DNA of 44,027 bases from Anoxybacillus thermarum (lineage in GTDB: Bacteria; Bacillota; Bacilli; Bacillales; Anoxybacillaceae): contig NZ_JXTH01000017.1 in NCBI RefSeq assembly GCF_000836725.1, positions 1-44,027 of the forward strand. The letters are read 5' to 3'. Below, piece by piece: positions 42,247 to 44,027 of this stretch; the stretch's first letter is position 1, and each line of letters begins with the position of its first letter. Made by a program: the position numbers and the translations under genes. A model generated the notes under the pieces. The model was not told the DNA's origin. It was given only the letters and a program-made list of their open reading frames with translations, and did no database searches.

Positions 42247-42294
42247 AATAAGAACATTTGTTCTTATTTTAATACAAATGTATTAATTAAGCAA
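42247..42294 (-). promoter_or_regulatory. Promoter of the endonuclease gene with SOS-box-like palindrome
   Basis: On the minus strand, TTGCTT (42294-42289), 17 bases and TAAAAT (42271-42266) form a promoter. Over the predicted start lies a perfect palindrome (42247-42268) with core GAAC-AAAT-GTTC, matching the inner part of the Bacillus LexA box (CGAAC-RNRY-GTTYG/C). The outermost C/G bases differ. Confidence 0.55.
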
Positions 42295-42425
42295 TAACAT
42301 TATTGGACTTTTCAAATATCGGAGAATTATGTAAGCTGGGCGCTAGCTAATTGAATGTATAAATTTGAGATTAGGGAAATGGACAATACTTTTTTCCTCC
42401 TCCTCTTCACATCTTCACCTTTTTA

Positions 42426-42433
42426 TCCGATAT
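42426..42433 (+). promoter_or_regulatory. Possible SigD -10 element before the glycosyltransferase
   Basis: TCCGATAT resembles the SigD -10 GCCGATAT, 50 bases before the start codon, but no TAAA lies at the proper distance upstream. The wider region 42227-42482 holds no other gene. Confidence 0.3.
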
Positions 42434-42482
42434 AAACAGTAGATGAACACATCTATAAAGAGTGAAGGAAGGAAAAAATACG

Positions 42483-43739
42483 ATGAAACCATTTTTATCG
42501 TTATGTATGATCGTAAAAAACGAAGAAAAAGTATTGCAACGTTGTTTAGATTCTGTGCATGGTATTGTTGATGAAATCGTTATTGTTGATACAGGTTCAA
42601 CAGATGCAACGAAAGAGATTGCGTTGAAATATACGAATAAAGTATATGATTTTGAATGGACGAATAGTTTTGCTGACGCCCGCAATTTTGCCCAGCAACA
42701 TGCGACAGGGGAGTGGATTCTCGTATTAGATGCCGATGAGTATGTTGAACGTACGAACTTGCAAGAGATGATACAACAATTAAAACAAACTGATGGTCGT
42801 GTAGAAGCTTATGACGTGGGTATTTACAACTTTGTAGGTGCGTACGGTGAACGAGTGCTTCAACATCGCCATACGCGCATTTATCGCAATGTGCCATATT
42901 TGCGATACGATCGTGCGATTCATGAACAATTGCGGCATGTAAGCGGGAAGTATGTTGAAGCTAAGCCAGGTATTTTAACTGTTTATCATACAGGTTATAT
43001 GCGGCATGTAGTGGCAGAAAAGAAAAAGCATGACCGAAATGCGCAATTGATTGAGCGTGAGATGGAGGCAGGAGAGAGCATTGCTTTCGATTATTTTAAT
43101 TTAGGAAACGAGCATCTTTCAAAAGGGGAAGTCGAACAAGCGCTGCAAGCATTTATTCAAGCGTATCAACATAAAAAAGATATTCGTCTAAGCTGGGTTT
43201 CGTATTGCCTTGTGCAAATTATTTTATGTTTGAAGTATTTACAGCGGTTTGATGATGCTTTGCGAGTAATTGCTGATGTGGAGAATATATATAGCGAAAC
43301 AGCCGACTTTCAATTTTTGCGCGGGGAAATTTACTACTTGCAACATCGCTACGATGATGCTTTAAAGCAGCTCGAATACTTACTTGAAAACAAAGAAAAG
43401 TATCCTTACACCATTAAAACGTTTGAATACGTTGAGTATGATCCACATATGTTGCTTGGTCAAATTTACAAACATAAAGGAAATTTACAAAAAGCAATAT
43501 ATCACTTTTCTTGTGCACTTTCGTTTAATCGAAAAAGTTACGAAGCGCTTTACAACGTATTGCAATTGCTTGCTCGTGTTCATAGTGAAACGGAAATTAT
43601 CCAATTTATTGAAAGCAAACAGTTGGCGAACGATTTGTTAGCTATTTCGCTAGTCGCTCGCATCGCATCTGCTTTACATTTAGAAAATGTGATGAAATCG
43701 CTTGCTGCAAAACTAGATGATGCTGTCATTCAAGTGTGA
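42483..43739 (+). CDS. Family 2 glycosyltransferase with TPR-like C-terminus, cut by IS
   Basis: The 418-residue ORF begins with a GT2 domain: SLCMIVKNEEKVLQRCLDS, VDEIVIVDTGSTDAT, FADARNFAQQ and the DxD motif LVLDADEYV; acceptor-side words are RAIHEQL and VYHTGYM. Residues 195-400 are TPR-like helical pairs (FDYFNLGNEHLSKGEVEQAL, LGQIYKHKGNLQKAIYHF). This class of SunS-like enzymes adds sugars to proteins; the place beside flagellin suggests flagellin glycosylation, which is inference. ATG 42483 follows GAAGGAAGG. The final codons GTG TGA lie in the sequence shared with the left IS copy, so the natural C-terminus is probably lost. Confidence 0.82.
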   Translation: MKPFLSLCMIVKNEEKVLQRCLDSVHGIVDEIVIVDTGSTDATKEIALKYTNKVYDFEWTNSFADARNFAQQHATGEWILVLDADEYVERTNLQEMIQQLKQTDGRVEAYDVGIYNFVGAYGERVLQHRHTRIYRNVPYLRYDRAIHEQLRHVSGKYVEAKPGILTVYHTGYMRHVVAEKKKHDRNAQLIEREMEAGESIAFDYFNLGNEHLSKGEVEQALQAFIQAYQHKKDIRLSWVSYCLVQIILCLKYLQRFDDALRVIADVENIYSETADFQFLRGEIYYLQHRYDDALKQLEYLLENKEKYPYTIKTFEYVEYDPHMLLGQIYKHKGNLQKAIYHFSCALSFNRKSYEALYNVLQLLARVHSETEIIQFIESKQLANDLLAISLVARIASALHLENVMKSLAAKLDDAVIQV

Positions 43740-43773
43740 GTAAAATATTTGTGGGTGACATTCAGGAATGATT

Positions 43774-43817
43774 CCCCGACGAGGGTTGCGAACTTTTGTT
43801 CGCGACGCTCGTCGGGG
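43774..43817. repeat. Long inverted repeat (hairpin) in the IS leader, right copy
   Basis: CCCCGACGAGGGTTGCGAAC pairs with GTTCGCGACGCTCGTCGGGG around TTTT, about 100 bases before the transposase ATG. Same element as at 213-256. Confidence 0.8.
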
Positions 43818-43923
43818 CCACCAAGCGAAGCGCGGTAGAAAAAAGCAAATGTCATGCAAAAAGGACTCTCTCCCTGCTATGATGGTGATGACCAACATCA
43901 ATAAAACAGGAGGGAGAGAGTCC

Positions 43924-44027
43924 ATGAAACATTTTACCACAGAATGGCCTTTATTAAAAGAGCTGGAGGAACAATTAGTCAGAACTCTTCAAAAGGTGTT
44001 CGCTGTCTTGTTGGCGGCCCTTTTGGA
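43924..44027 (+). CDS. ISLre2-like transposase, N-terminal fragment
   Basis: ATG 43924 follows AGGAGGGAGAG and opens the same 34-residue frame (MKHFTTEWPLLKEL...) as at 106-1. It is incomplete because the window ends. Confidence 0.6.
   Translation, partial: MKHFTTEWPLLKELEEQLVRTLQKVFAVLLAALL

Larger units (their letters stand above)
43734..44027 (+). mobile_element. ISLre2-like insertion sequence, 5' end (partial, right copy)
   Basis: This is the inverted copy of 1-296. The shared sequence starts at GTGTGAG, which sets the element edge or includes part of a target duplication. The element runs off the window at the same internal point as the left copy, within about two bases. Confidence 0.85.

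Noticed and set aside
1-44027. CRISPR arrays, tRNA or rRNA genes, prophage structural genes
   Set aside because: No regularly spaced repeats, no cloverleaf or rRNA signature words, and no phage head or tail genes were seen.

Overview
The window reads as chromosomal DNA from a thermophilic, spore-forming member of the Bacillaceae, most like Anoxybacillus or a close Geobacillus relative. This rests on gene content and order (tagO, an LCP ligase, yvyE, degSU, a DegV protein, comFA/comFC, yvyF-flgM-flgN-flgK-flgL-yviE-fliW-csrA-flagellin, as in Bacillus subtilis), strong AGGAGG ribosome binding sites, many GTG/TTG starts, and an S-layer/SLH surface system. No rRNA, tRNA or CRISPR was seen. Both window ends lie at the same internal position of one ISLre2-like insertion sequence, in inverted orientation, so the window looks like a contig bounded by this repeat.

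Region 1 (1-9.5 kb) is an accessory, decaying region. An IS edge abuts a large S-layer protein gene that has lost its 5' end. After it come a small lipoprotein, a radC-like gene with an amber codon, a deleted DDE transposase, an intact mazEF pair under a perfect palindromic operator, an IS630-type element with an A8 frameshift, and a comM/yifB pseudogene with an amber codon and two frameshifts.

Region 2 (9.7-22.4 kb) is a cell-surface island. It holds a stalk-domain protein, an SLH 5'-nucleotidase, an SLH subtilase, an SLH amidase, a lipoprotein that also carries SLH repeats, and a SpoIID/LytB protein coupled to a small exported coiled-coil protein. The wall polymer genes tagO and an LCP ligase follow. 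Together they would build the wall polymer and display or remodel proteins on it.

Region 3 (22.4-28.1 kb) carries yvyE, the DegS-DegU two-component system, a DegV protein, and the competence genes comFA and comFC (no comFB).

Region 4 (28.2-43.7 kb) is late flagellar. It has a giant FliK/YlqG-like protein, a FlhB C-domain homologue (YlqH-like), FliS and a 605-residue flagellin behind a SigD promoter. A YaaR-like protein and yvyF come next, then a SigD-driven flgM-flgN-flgK-flgL-yviE-fliW-csrA operon with a small unknown ORF.

The standout is the second flagellin gene. It is interrupted by two related ORF-less group I introns. The 5' end of the second intron re-encodes the flagellin C-terminus (14 residues plus stop), so spliced and unspliced messages should both give a 271-residue flagellin differing at only two residues. 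A free-standing LAGLIDADG endonuclease gene with an SOS-like operator lies just downstream on the opposite strand. A glycosyltransferase then ends at the second IS, which supplies its stop codon.
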